From assembly GCA_033439685.1 (NCBI GenBank), contig JAUEDM010000008.1, positions 1,426,001 through 1,490,000 on the forward strand: 64,000 nucleotides of DNA, given 5' to 3'. Of this stretch, positions 1-10,855 are shown in pieces. The position numbers and the translations under genes are program-made. This stretch comes from Apodospora peruviana. Its lineage: Eukaryota; Ascomycota; Sordariomycetes; Sordariales; Lasiosphaeriaceae. The notes beneath the pieces were generated by a model. It was not told the DNA's origin. It saw only the letters and a list, made by a program, of their open reading frames with translations, and made no database searches. Each line of letters begins with the position of its first letter. Position 1 is the first letter of the stretch.

Positions 1-1674
1 ACGACGGTGATGACGCAGGAAGCTGTACCAGTTCTTGCAGCTTCTCCATGAACACGAAGGTCAAAACAGTATGTGGCCTGATTTTTTCAGTCTGTCAGTC
101 TTTTCTCTGTCAAAAGGATGGGAGTAACTGACGTTAACCGTAGCCAGGCAGGAGTCCATCCCTTCATGAGGAACCACGGCCCTTCGGAGGCCAGTCCGGC
201 TCGGATTACTTGCGACAACTACAGAAGAGTGTGTATGTCAGACGGCGTCTCCAAAAAAGCAACGGTGGTTTGTGTTTGTATGGATGGTCATACACTTGAG
301 CCTCCCTTGCCGGACGCGCTGCTCTGTATGCGACTCTTGAGAACATCGGCCGGAGCGCAGGCTGTCGTCGCCACCGTGCCGGCGAAGAGCGAAGCGAGGG
401 CATGTGTGCGGATGTCATCTTGCAGCGAGGTGCGTGCGAGGATGGTTCGTTTCGCAGCGGCGTACCTGTTGTTGTCCAAAGTCAACGACAGCCGAGCTTG
501 TCAAGATGCTATTGTGGCGATCCTGATGGGAAAGAGAACTTGGGTTATTACTCACGGTGCTATTTGAGATACGTCTGTTTATATTTTTCGGTCTCGTAAG
601 TTGCTTTTGTCAACGTATTGAGGGGTGGGAGATGGTGGTCCCTTACTCATCAAAACACTTCTGACCACATTCGCAGACAGGCCCCTGCCGAACACTTTTA
701 CTCCTTCTTGCTTCCATATCTGATATAAACCGACGGCAGCGTTGGGGTAGTGGAAGCGTTCAGAAGCAGGTTTGGCGCCGTCGGCGCACATTCGGACGAG
801 GACGACCTACGTTTTTGGGTTATTGTTCGTTACATGTAGGCAAACAAAACACAACGTGGGGTCATTTGTCTGGGAGGATGTACCTCGGTTGGATTTCCGA
901 CCATGCCGGCCAGACCGCCTGCCAGGCCGGCACAGGCAATGGTTGCCGGGGCTGAGAGGGGCTGCTTGGTAGCCCCGGGTTGTTGTTGTGTTATTTTTCG
1001 GGTCAGAAAGTTGTATAAGCCGAAGCGGGCGGTCGAATAGGTGGATTGTCGGAGGACGGAGGCGGAGAGGCCGGACCAGAGGGATGAGATTCCTGTTTAG
1101 GTTCGGTCATTTTGGGTTCGTTCGTATGTATGTTTATGGTTTTTGTTGTTGGTTCAGAAAGGGGTAAAAGGCTTACCATCGCGAACGGCGAATCTGTATA
1201 ATGTCGAGAGCATGGATGTTCGGGATTGGAGGACTTGCATTCGACTAGAGAGAGTATTTGGTTTAGTTGGGAGGTTGGTTTAAGACGAGAGCTTGTTTTG
1301 GTTTGCCAAGTGTGGACATACTATTTGGTCTGGTCTATGGGATGGGCTGTGCGTGAGTCAGTCGGTTAGTGTTTTTTGTTGTTGTTTTTTGGTCCCTTGT
1401 TCGATACCATCTTGTGTTGTTGGCGTGTTTCTTTAGTCTGAAAATAGGGGTTTTGTTTGTGTTGTGACTTGGAGAGAGGGAGTACAAGACTTACTGAAGC
1501 AAACGGCGAAAGAGGCAGCGGCTCCACTGGAGTTGGGGGAAAGCTTCGGTGTTAGTGATATCTTATTTCTAGGAGAAGGTATGGGCGTAAAACAATACTG
1601 GTAGCTGGCGTAGATTGCACTCACCCTAGCCAGAACGGTTGTTTGGCTGCCCCTGGTCCATTTGTGGTTGACAT
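1..1674 (-). CDS. DIC1: Mitochondrial dicarboxylate carrier (partial, 3' end beyond window)
   Basis: Inner-membrane carrier that exchanges malate or succinate for phosphate. The start ATG is at 1674. Exons recovered by frame continuity: 1625-1674, 1495-1526, a 25-nt micro-exon 1322-1346, and 1177-1244, followed by further exons near 1020-1095, 870-970, 660-790, 290-480, 130-220 and 1-75. The first carrier signature P-x-[DE]-x-x-[RK] is PIDQTK and lies entirely in the micro-exon. Later repeats show NPTE in place of the usual signature and PADVLKSRIQ in the third repeat. The order of segments (QPFW near the start, LRQSTYSTARFGLY, VFGRGLSANVVRS, LASLFAGTVATTACAPADVL, FLMKGWTPAWLRLT, PHTVLTFVFMEKLQ) matches fungal Dic1. 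No stop codon is reached before base 1, so the last residues lie outside the window. Family assignment is firm; some splice sites in the 3' half are approximate. Confidence 0.88.
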
Positions 1675-2985
1675 GACGCTGGCGTTACTAAAGCCGTCTT
1701 GTATTATTTCCCTGTGATCCTTCTGTCTTCTCGTCCCTTCGTCTTTTGTCGAAATCCCGGCGTACACCATGCGCGTTCTAAGAAGAGGGTCTGCGAAAGT
1801 TCGGTCGGCTGGGTGTTGTGACGGGATAGCTATCGCACCGGATAAAGCTTGGTTAGGGGCGTGTGAGGTAGCAAGGAGATTGAGCGAGCCCCTTTCAGTC
1901 CTGACCACAGCTTCCCGATGGTCTCTACCGTGACAGAACAAAGACAGCACAGAGAAGAAAAAGAAGCTTGAAAGGAGGAAGATAAAATTCACTTCAGGTT
2001 CGTTATGTCAAATCTATCTAGTTACGTATTTTGATCTCTTATCCAAGTAGTGCGGGCGTCGAGCCGCTGTCCGTGTTAAATTACCCCTTCCCCCCATCTA
2101 CCCCGACTACCTACCCGACAGCGGGCTGGGCCTGCCAGGTGAGGTCAGGTAGTTTGTATGTGCTCAAAAAGGACGGGAGGTTTCCAGTAGACCTTTGCCA
2201 GGCTCTGCCCCGTGGATATTGGTCCCTTGGTGTGGATATTGGTCCCTTGGTGTGGATATTGGTCCCTTGGTGTGGATATTGGTCCCTTGGTGACACTATA
2301 AATGAGCACCATCCAGTGCCGGTTTATGACGGCCGAGTTCACCTCCTCTCGCACACACTACTTCTGGCTGCCTAGGTCGTGAGCACTGGGAATATCACGG
2401 ATTCCGGGTGAGACTTCCTGACCATGGACTAACATCTTCTCCAGGCCTAAAATCAAGCTGCAAGCCTACAATAATAAATGGCCGATGGGGATCCAGCGTC
2501 CTGGGAGGGACGAGATGTGGTGCAGGTGATCGGATACCAGAAGTGAACCCTAGCCCTTGTGCTCCCACATACATACCTCCAAGGTCTTTATGCGTTCGTT
2601 GTTCCTTCGGTCCCTGACATCTCACATTATGTCAACGCATCTCACTTGCATCATCAGATGTCCTCTCTGCCTGTGTTAGCGGAAGAGTGGAGGAGGGTCG
2701 GGTGTGGTGTGGTGGTGCGTGAGGGGAGCCAGGCCAGTGATGGGGTAGTGGGTCGTTCTCGGCATATCTTCTGGATCCCGAACAGATGGGGCGCTGAGAA
2801 CCCTGAAAGTTCGGGGTACCTCGGCCGGCAATTCCCATTGGCATTCGGCCTCTCCCACTGTGAAAGGACCAGGGGTTGATCGCACAGACATGTTCAGTAC
2901 CTGAGCTGTTCACGATTCCATAAACAAAAGTCGACTGTTTGCAAATACAGTATTGTTTGAGAGATAATTCTTGCAGAACGCCATC
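1675..2985. other. Intergenic, divergent promoter region
   Basis: This stretch lies between the divergent dicarboxylate carrier and AhpD-like genes. Overlapping short ORFs on both strands resemble no family I know. The only structure I see is a 20-bp, four-copy tandem repeat at 2212-2291. Confidence 0.6.
2212..2291. repeat. 20-bp minisatellite, four perfect copies
   Basis: Four uninterrupted identical copies of gtggatattggtcccttggt, 80 bp in total. Perfect identity suggests recent slippage or unequal exchange. It sits in the spacer between two divergent genes and is not part of a recognisable coding region. Confidence 0.95.
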
Positions 2986-3972
2986 ATGACTACCACAAAA
3001 CTTGCGCCGGTGATAAAAGAGCTGATCAACGTCAAGTGGGCGCGTCCCGGCCCAACACCCGCGCCGCTCGGCATCCTTGATGTCTACTCCAAACTCAAGA
3101 GCGAGGCGACGGAAGGACAGTTTGGGGAGCGGCCGTGGTTAGCATTATCGGTATGTAATTGATTGTCTTGTCTCAATTGAGTTGGCAAGATCACTGACAT
3201 TCATTTCCAGGCCGCGGCCACATTTACGCTCAACTCGCCCACCTCTCTCGCAGTCCTCCACCATGTCGCCGCAACGCAGACGTCGCTGGGCCCAGTGCCG
3301 GCCGCTGAACTCATCCGCGAGGTCGGGCTCAAGTGCATCAGCTTCAACGGTATCCCGCGGACCATCAACTGCCTCGGTGCCTTTAGGCAGCACCTAGAGC
3401 GGGAGGGACTCGGCGCGGAGCTCGAGACGCAACCGACTCGCATGCTAACGCCCGAGAATATCGCGGCCGTGAACCAGCGCGGCCGCAATCTATGGCAGAG
3501 CGTCTACACGCCGCTCGACGAAAAGCTCGAGTCCAAGCTGGCCACCTCGCATCCGGACCTGCCCGTGTACATCCTGGGAGGCCACTATGGCCCGCTGCTG
3601 TCGGATCCGACGCAGCGCGGCAGGCTGGGAGTCGTGGGCCGGACCTTGACCAGCGTTGTGGCGATCGCGTGCCTGCGGGCTCAGACGGGCGTCGGCCCGC
3701 AGGTTCTCTCGCACGTTTACGGTCTGCTGAAAGCGGTTGAGCAGGGCGCCCACCGCGAGGAGCTGGAGGAGGTTGAGGCGAAAGGTGTCGAGACCCTTGC
3801 CACAGATCTCGGGTGCGAATGGCTCTTGAGGAGCGTTGATGCCATTTCCGACGCCATTGGGACGAGCTTTGCGCAGCCGCTGGAAGACGCTCAACCGGTC
3901 AAGGTGGAAAATGCACAGTCGAGAGAAGATTTCTTTGGGAGGGAATCTGAGCCGAGGAAACACAAACTATGA
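2986..3972 (+). CDS. AhpD-like / carboxymuconolactone decarboxylase-like protein
   Basis: Two exons, 2986-3150 and 3211-3972, joined by a GTATGT...CAG intron, give 308 residues. The ATG at 2986 is the first in-frame ATG. The segment around residues 85-120 (ELIREVGLKC then NGIPRTINCLGAFRQHL) resembles a conserved segment of uncharacterised fungal proteins with an AhpD-like (alkylhydroperoxidase D) fold. I do not see the classical C-x-x-C redox pair of AhpD, so peroxidase activity cannot be assumed. The middle is helical and alanine-rich, and the C-terminal 30 residues are charged and probably disordered. There is no obvious signal peptide or membrane span. The gene itself is well supported; the fold is a recollection of the family, and the biochemical function is unknown. 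Confidence 0.8.
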
Positions 3973-4270
3973 TGGATAGTGGCGTAGGGTAACCGCGACG
4001 CTCATTCTTCAAGCATTTCCATGTACACATATACAACTGTAGACTTCCCTGATATGAACATACAAAAGACAAATGGGTTTCGATACACGGTCCACAAATT
4101 GACAAATAGTAAAGCAAAAGGTCCAACTCGCCTCTACGAACACCGCGAGATAGGCGCCCCGATGCAAAACAAAAACAAAATACCAACCAAACATGCTTTC
4201 AAGAAGATTATTAGTCCAAAGTCTTCCACGACCTCGCCATCCAACCGATACGTGCCTCTCCATCGGTCTA

Positions 4271-6288
4271 TTACTCCATGGTCTTCAGCTTGTCCGCCAC
4301 GTCGAATGTCGCATCAGTCCTGCTCTTTACGTAGTCGACATCGATCCCCGGCGCAATCTCGGTGAGGGTGAGGGTTCCTCGCTTGCGGTCGACTTCAAAC
4401 ACGCACTGTTAACAAGACAAAGTTAGCCAAGTCATCATACCTCAACGAACCGACAGAGAAAAGAAACTCACCAAGTCGGTAATGATGGTGCTGACAACCC
4501 GCGCACCAGTCAATGGCAGGCTACAGCTCTGCACGATCTTTGACGAACCGTCCTTGGCGACGTGCTCGGTGGCGACAACAATCTTGGTGTTGTCCGGGTT
4601 CGACACCAGGTCCATCGCACCGCCCATGCCCTTGAACACCTTGCCTGGGATCATGTAGTTGGCGAGGTCGCCCGATGCGCTGACCTGCAGCGCGCCGAGG
4701 ATGGAGACGTCGACGTGGCCGCCGCGGATCATGGCGAAGGACTCGGAGCTGTCGAAAGTCGCGGCACCGGGGACGAGGGTCACCGTCTCTTTGCCGGCGT
4801 TGACAATGTCACTTTGTTGAAGATGATTAGCCTATGACTGGGAACTTGAATGTCCGGCAGAACTTACGGGTCGACTTCTTCAGGGAGAGGGTAGTCGCCC
4901 ATGCCCAAAATTCCGTTCTCGGACTGGATCCAGACTTGCTCTCCGGTGGGAAGGAACGACGGCGCCAGAGTCGGGATACCTGTCAGTGAAGCACACAAGT
5001 GGGTCAGTTGTGGAAGTGCAATTTCATGATTCTTTTGAAGTCTTTTCACTTACCAACTCCAAGATTAACATAAAACCCATGCTTCAGCTCCTTTGCCGCC
5101 CGCTTCGCGATCCTGTTCCGCCGGACCAGCGCATCTGACTTACTGCCCGTAGCAGACTTGCCTTCGTTATCTTCACTGGTTGACCGGGTCTTCAGGATCT
5201 CGATCTGGGAATCCACCGTCGCTGGCACGATGCGATCGATAAAAATGCCAGGCAGGTCGACGTCGTTGGGCTCGATCTCGCCGATCTCGACAATGTTTTC
5301 GGCCTCGACAATCGAGAGCTTGGCCGCCTTGGCCATCAACGGCGCAAACGACTTGGTCGTGTACCGAAACACGCAGTTTCCCGCCTTGTCGACCTTCCAC
5401 GCCCGCAGGATGGCCACGTCACCGGCCAGCGCCGTCTCCATCAGGAACGGCCGTCCATTGAATTTCCTCGTCTCGCGCGGCTTTCCGTATTCGACCACAT
5501 TGCCGTCGGCGTCGAAGCGCGCAGGGATTGCTCCCTCTTGAACGAGTGTGTCTGCAATTCTGAGTCAATAAACATGGCAGTTGGTGGGAGAAAGATCGAA
5601 AAAACCTACGGCCGCCAGTCGGTGTGAAGAAGGCCGGAATGCCACTCCCCGCCGCCCGTATCCTCTCCGCCAGTGTTCCCTGAGGGCATAGTTCGACGGC
5701 AATCTTCCCAGTGAGATATTGACGCTCCAATTTCTTGTTTGAGCCCAAAAATGACATGATCATCCGGTCGACCTGCCCAGCCTCGGTGAGGAGGGCCAAC
5801 CCACCACGACCCTCAGCGCCGGCATTGTTGGACACGGCGGTGAGAGAATGAAGCGATTCGGGTCCTCTTCGACGCAACGCATGGATAAGTGTGTCTTTTT
5901 TGGTGGTTGCCAAATCCAGTCAGCAATGAGATTCTGGTGTGTAAGCTCAAAAGAAAGATGAGGGCGCAACAAACTCACTGGCAACACCGCACAAGCCGAA
6001 TCCCGAGCTGAGAATGACTGAGCCACTCTTGATGTCGGCAACCGCGTCGTCCGCGCTCTCGAATAGTTTCGAATCACCCCGATTGACGGTGGGAATGGGC
6101 GCCGACCTCCAACTCCTCGTCGATGAGAAGCTCCTGCGCACACCACTTCCGCACCGAATGAGTCTGGATGTGGGCGTTCTAAAGTGTTGTCTTGGCGCAG
6201 CACCACTACCGCTGCACACGACCAATTGCCGGGCAACCGCTGGTACAGTCTGTCGTATCGCGCGAGAAGCGCTCGTTGTCAATGCCAT
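4271..6288 (-). CDS. OXCT1: Succinyl-CoA:3-ketoacid-CoA transferase, mitochondrial
   Basis: Transfers CoA from succinyl-CoA to acetoacetate (family I CoA transferase) in the mitochondrial matrix, for ketone-body or acetoacetate use. The start ATG is at 6288 and the protein ends in LKTME with its stop at 4271-4273. The first 60 residues are rich in R, S and T and lack acidic residues, as expected of a mitochondrial presequence. The alpha part begins KLFESADDAVADIKSG and continues through GGLALLTEAGQVDRMI, EYGKPRETRKFNGRPF and VEIGEIEPNDVDLPGIFIDR. The beta part contains IQSENGILGMG, where the Glu of SENG is the catalytic nucleophile that forms the CoA thioester. About six exons, with introns near 5960, 5590, 5020, 4840 and 4440. 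Alpha and beta parts are fused as in eukaryotic enzymes. No lesion seen. Confidence 0.93.
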
Positions 6289-7282
6289 TGTGTCTGTCTA
6301 CCAGTCACTTCCAGCATGCAGACACCAAGAGATCCTTTGAGGATTGTATTTATTCGGTCTCGAAGAAGGGAAAATACGCTACGTAAGGGCAGCAAAACTG
6401 CAGAGCTTGTCGAAAGAGGCAGGCAAACCGACTCGGGCTTTGTTCTACCATCCGGGTCGACTCGGCGCCAAGAGAAACATCGCAATGAGGGGCCGAGATC
6501 TGCGGGACCTAAAAGTAAACGTAGGTGGCGACCCTGGATTGCACCCCCAGACTCGCCGAAAAATCCGACTGTGTGTGACATTGATGATGCATCAGTAGGT
6601 AGCTACATGTCCGGATCTGTTACCGACCTCTCCTTTCGGATTCCCTGGAAAATTCAAGCTTCTTCGCTCCCGTGACCATGCCGGGCACGCCCACCACCAC
6701 CACCCTATGTTTATACGGAATATCCCCGTGATCCACCCAGGGTTCCCCGCACCGCTTTCCTGGGGTAAACACTTTCTCCAGAGCAGGGAATAATTCCGTA
6801 CAGTACGACGTATTCGGGAATCAATGCCATCCAGCTCTACTTGGGGACGACGATGTATCGATCATAGACCGGTCAGTAGGTGCTTTCTCCGGTGGCCTCG
6901 GTGGTGGATGATGATCTTATCAGTACGCGTGTTAGTGCTCGTCCTTGGAGCGGTACACGTAGGTTCTGCACAGTGGAGGGTGGTGATGTCGGTATGTCTT
7001 AGGTTCCATGGGTCTTGGCCCCGCCTTCGAGTTACATGGCCATCGCAAATGAATGAATGAATGGTAGGTCAGCATGTAAGACAAAACTGGTGTTTCCGTA
7101 CATAATCCTGGGATGAGCCTGCAACCATTGAGCTTTGTTTTGGGGCTGACATATGGTCTCAGAAATTTTCAATATCACTTCCCGATTTGACCTTGATCGA
7201 GAAATATCAACAACCATTGCTCAAATTCTGCTCCATCTCACCCTCATTGCCGTTGCCCCTTGGCTCTTTCGTATACCGACAG
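6289..7282. other. Intergenic, divergent promoter region
   Basis: About 1 kb separates the divergent CoA transferase and MFS transporter genes. I find no conserved ORF, RNA gene or repeat here. ORFs that start inside the CoA transferase on the opposite strand run out into this region and are shadows. Confidence 0.6.
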
Positions 7283-9337
7283 ATGAGAATGGCATCAAAC
7301 GTAGCCCAGAAGGTCGATGACCAGGTCGCCTCTGACATGAAGCTCGAAGACCAACAATCACGTCTTCTCGAGGCGGAGGCGGACCAGCACCACGCCAGCA
7401 TGTCAAGGCGCATCTTGTTCAAGATGGATACCAGGTTTGTTTTTATCTCCTTCCTCCTCCGTTCTATGTCTGATATCCGTGATAATGATAGAATCCTCCC
7501 CGTCCTCGCTTTATTGTTTCTCTGCTCGTTCTTGGATCGCACAAACGTGGGCAACGCCCGCATTCTTGGGCTCGAGCACGATTTGGGTCTTTCGAATCAG
7601 CAGTATAATCAGGGATTGGCAGTGTTTTACGCTACTTATATCGCGAGGTATGTCTCACTCTTACCCCTGACCCATAAAGATAAGCGTTGTTGTTAATATG
7701 AGAGAGGAAAAAAGTGAGTTACCGAGCAATCTGGTCCTGAAGAAAGTTACGCCAAAGATCTGGTTGCCGCTTCTTACTGCCTTGTGGGGGATAATTACCA
7801 TGTGCCTTGGGTTCGTGCGCAACTTTGGCAGCTTTTTTGCCGTGCGCGCGCTTTTGGGGATAGCGGAGGGCGGGTTGTTACCTGGTATGGTTTTGTATCT
7901 GTCGAGTTTGTATACAAGACAAGAAATGGCGTTGAGGATTGGGATTTTCTATACCGCTGCTTCGTTGTCGGGGGCTTTTGGAGGTACGTCTTCTTCTGAA
8001 TTTGGTGAGGTGGTGAGCAACAAAGGTGATAACTAACAAGTATTAGGTCTCCTGGCGAGGGGGCTTTCTGCGATTGGGCCTCGTGGCGGGCTAGAGGGCT
8101 GGAGATGGATTTTGGTTATTGAGGGGTTGCTTGTGAGTTTTAACGGTGATGGTTGTGTGGGTGTGTGGTGTGTTGTATGACTGACAGAGGTAAACAGACG
8201 GTCGTTGCTGGGTTCGTTGCCTATCTTCTGTTGCCGGTGAATATTCAGACAGCGTCCTACCTCACGGGGGAGGAGAAGGTGTTTGCTGCTGAGAGGCTTC
8301 GGGGTCTTCATACTGGTGGTGGCTCGGAGAGATTCAAGTAAGATTGTCGCACGCAAATGTTGTTCCTGTTTTAGAGATGATTGATATTGATAATATCTAG
8401 TCCTATGATCGAACGCGAAGAGAAGTTCAAGTGGTCTGAAGTTCGTCGCGGCGTTTTTAATCTGCAGGTCTGGCTCTCGGCAACGGCCTATTTTGCCATT
8501 TTATCTGGCCTGTACAGCTTTGGTCTCTTTGTAAGTCTTTTTCCTACCTTGGCGAGTGAGTGATGCTAATGACAAAAAGCTACCAACTATTATCAATGAT
8601 CTCAAGATCACGTCGGACCCAAACCAAACTCAGCTCTGGAGCGTCATCCCGTATGCCGTTGCCACGCCCGTCACTGGTATGTCTTTACCCACAAGCCAAA
8701 AAGGAGCAAATCCTGATTATTTATGATATTCAGTATTCATCGCCTTTCTCTCGGACCGGCTCAAGCTCCGCGGCATCATGATGCTTTTTACTCTACCCGT
8801 GGCAATCATTGGCTACGCCGTCAGCGCCAACGTGTCCGCGTCCGCGCAGGTTCGGTTCGGCATGACCTGCCTGATGGCCATCGGGATGTACTCGAGCGTA
8901 CCTTGCGTGCTGGTGTGGAACTCGAATAATAGCGCTGGTCACTACAAGAGGGCGACCACGTCGGCGTTGCAGTTGGCTATTGCTAATTGTGGAGGGTTTG
9001 TTGCGAGTTAGTCACTTATCCTTTTGCTCTTTTTGAGCGGGTTTGGCGTATAAGTGCTGATGTCGAATGTGATAGCGTTTGTATATCCCAGTATTGATGG
9101 TCCGTTGTATCACAAGGGGCATACGGTTATTCTGGGGTTGTTGGTGTTTTCGTGGTTTGCGTAGGTTCTGATTCATCTTCAAGTTCCAGCAGTGAGCTAA
9201 CGGATATCCTTTGATCTAGTATCCTGGCCAATGTGCTATGGTGTATGAAAATCAATCAGGATAAGAGGAACGGAAAATATGACCAGTATGCTGGTAGCGG
9301 CGATGACAGAGATCCGGCTTTTATTATGATTTTGTAA
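7283..9337 (+). CDS. MFS transporter, anion:cation symporter type (Dal5/Tna1-like)
   Basis: A plasma-membrane carrier of the fungal family that takes up allantoate, nicotinate and similar organic anions; the substrate cannot be read from sequence. The ATG is at 7283, with a second in-frame ATG at 7289. About ten exons: each junction restores one frame, for example SFLDRTNVGNARILGLEHDL, then YATYIA joined to SELPSNLVLKK, then GLEGWRWILVIEGLL joined to TVVAGFVAYLLLP. SFLDRTNVGNA is the loop after the first helix typical of this family, and GWRWILVIEG is the conserved helix 5-6 region. One acceptor (before LPTIINDLKI, near 8580) is AAG instead of CAG or TAG. The C-terminus is GDDRDPAFIMIL, with a stop at 9335-9337. 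No lesion seen. A second ACS-type MFS gene lies on the other strand at 22.7-24.4 kb. Confidence 0.87.
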
Positions 9338-9736
9338 ACAAGATAGAAGTTGTCTCAACGAGGCTTGTAGACGATGATAGTATTATATCTGAACTATGGA
9401 TCCATTGTTGTGATGACTCGCATGCTCTGAAACTGCGGGATACTGTCCTCCTTGACCTAGCCTACCGCGCCCACATGCAAACAATTAGTAAAATAGTCAG
9501 AGGTATGTAGAATTCTTCGCCGCGGTACGATAATAAAAAAGCGAGTCTATCGCGGGCAGCCTCCCTCTCGTCTTTGAACTCTCTAGGTAACGTAGGTATA
9601 TACAACATCCGACAACATATCAAAATCGTATTTCACAAACGGTCATCCGAGCGTACTGATCGACGCCGGCAGTCAAAAGCCTGCCCCGCCCCCTTTCTTT
9701 CCACAGGTATCACTAATCCAATCCGCCAATTTAGGC
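9338..9736. other. Intergenic, convergent 3' region
   Basis: Space between the 3' ends of two convergent genes. No gene, RNA or repeat recognised. Confidence 0.6.
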
Positions 9737-10855
9737 TTAGTTATTGTCGTTATTTCTGTTCTTGCCATTCCTGTTTCTGCCATTTCCGTTTCCGTTCCCA
9801 GTCCCGGTCCCAACTGCCACTTCACTCGTCGTCGCGACGGCTGCGACCGACGTGGCGGTGGCATCGCCGGCCGCACCTCCCAGAACCAGCTGGGGGGTCG
9901 TGGTTGGGGAAGCCTTGGTGACGACGCTCAGACCGAGCAGCGCGGTGACGGCTGCGGCGTTCTGCTGTGCTTGGTCGCTCCCGGCGTTCTGGTTGGCCTG
10001 CACGGCTTTTGGCAGGTCCTTCAGGTTCTGCTGCTGCTGTGCCAGCACGAGGTCAAGGGTGTCGGCGGTCGCGATGTTGTCGGGCGTGTTTACTTTCGGT
10101 GTGGTGTCTACCTGCTGAACGGCGAAGCAGCCGCCAAAGGGTCCAGCAACGGCATTATTCCGGCATCGGACTGTGCAGATGTTTCCGGTTGACGCTATAA
10201 TATCATGCAAATGTCAGTTATGTGGTGGGATGTGGAGTGGACTAGACAAGCTGCGGTGCCTGAAGAGATTCTTACCTCCGGTGCAACTGAGGTTGTCCGG
10301 CATCGTCACTGTAATGTTGAAGTCCTGCGCTTTAGCCTGCGACAGGCCGTTGGCACCGGGAACATTGTTGGTGACGGTCAGATTCTGGCTGATGAGGCCC
10401 GAGTTCGATGTCTCGTCGAGATCGCACACATACGGACCAGCTCCGTCGGCGTTGACCTGATGAATTGTGACTGTGATTTGGCTGCCGGCTTTGACTTGTG
10501 TGACGGCTCCTTCGGCCAAGGCATTCTCGGTGTTCTCTCCAATGTCGATGTTTCCTGCGAGCTGTGTCCGGCCGCACTTGTTTACGATATTGGCGTCGAT
10601 CTCGGCGTCTCGGATGATGGTTGCATCCAACTGGCAGGGGCTGATGGTGGTGCAGTTTCTCGCGATGGAATCGCTCACTATATGATACCTGTTAGGATGC
10701 TTTGCTACCGAGGTTTTGTGGAACAGCGTTGGTTACTGACCTTGGAAACCGACAGAGGGTGGTGATCCCGACTCTCCTTGGGCTGCTAGAATGACACCGT
10801 GGGCTTGGGCCAAGGAGAAAATGGCCGCCAGCGGCAGTACTGAGGAGGTATACAT
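9737..10855 (-). CDS. gEgh16/MAS3-like secreted protein
   Basis: Three exons with an ATG at 10855 and a stop at 9737-9739, about 330 residues. The first 18 residues form a clear signal peptide ending AQAHG, so the mature chain starts with His, as in this family. The conserved core follows: GVILAAQGESGSPPSVGF, SIARNCTTISPCQLDATIIR, NKCGRTQLAGNIDIGENTEN, QITVTIHQVNADGAGPYVCD, NLTVTNNVPGANG, STGNICTVRCRNNAVAGPFG. Cysteines are spaced as in gEgh16 homologues, named from powdery mildew and from appressorium-associated MAS proteins of Magnaporthe. The last 150 residues are low complexity: QN-rich, then GNGNGNGRNRNG. The biochemical role is not established for the family, which also occurs in saprotrophs, so no pathogenic lifestyle should be inferred. 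Introns are near 10683-10738 and 10200-10270. Confidence 0.9.
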
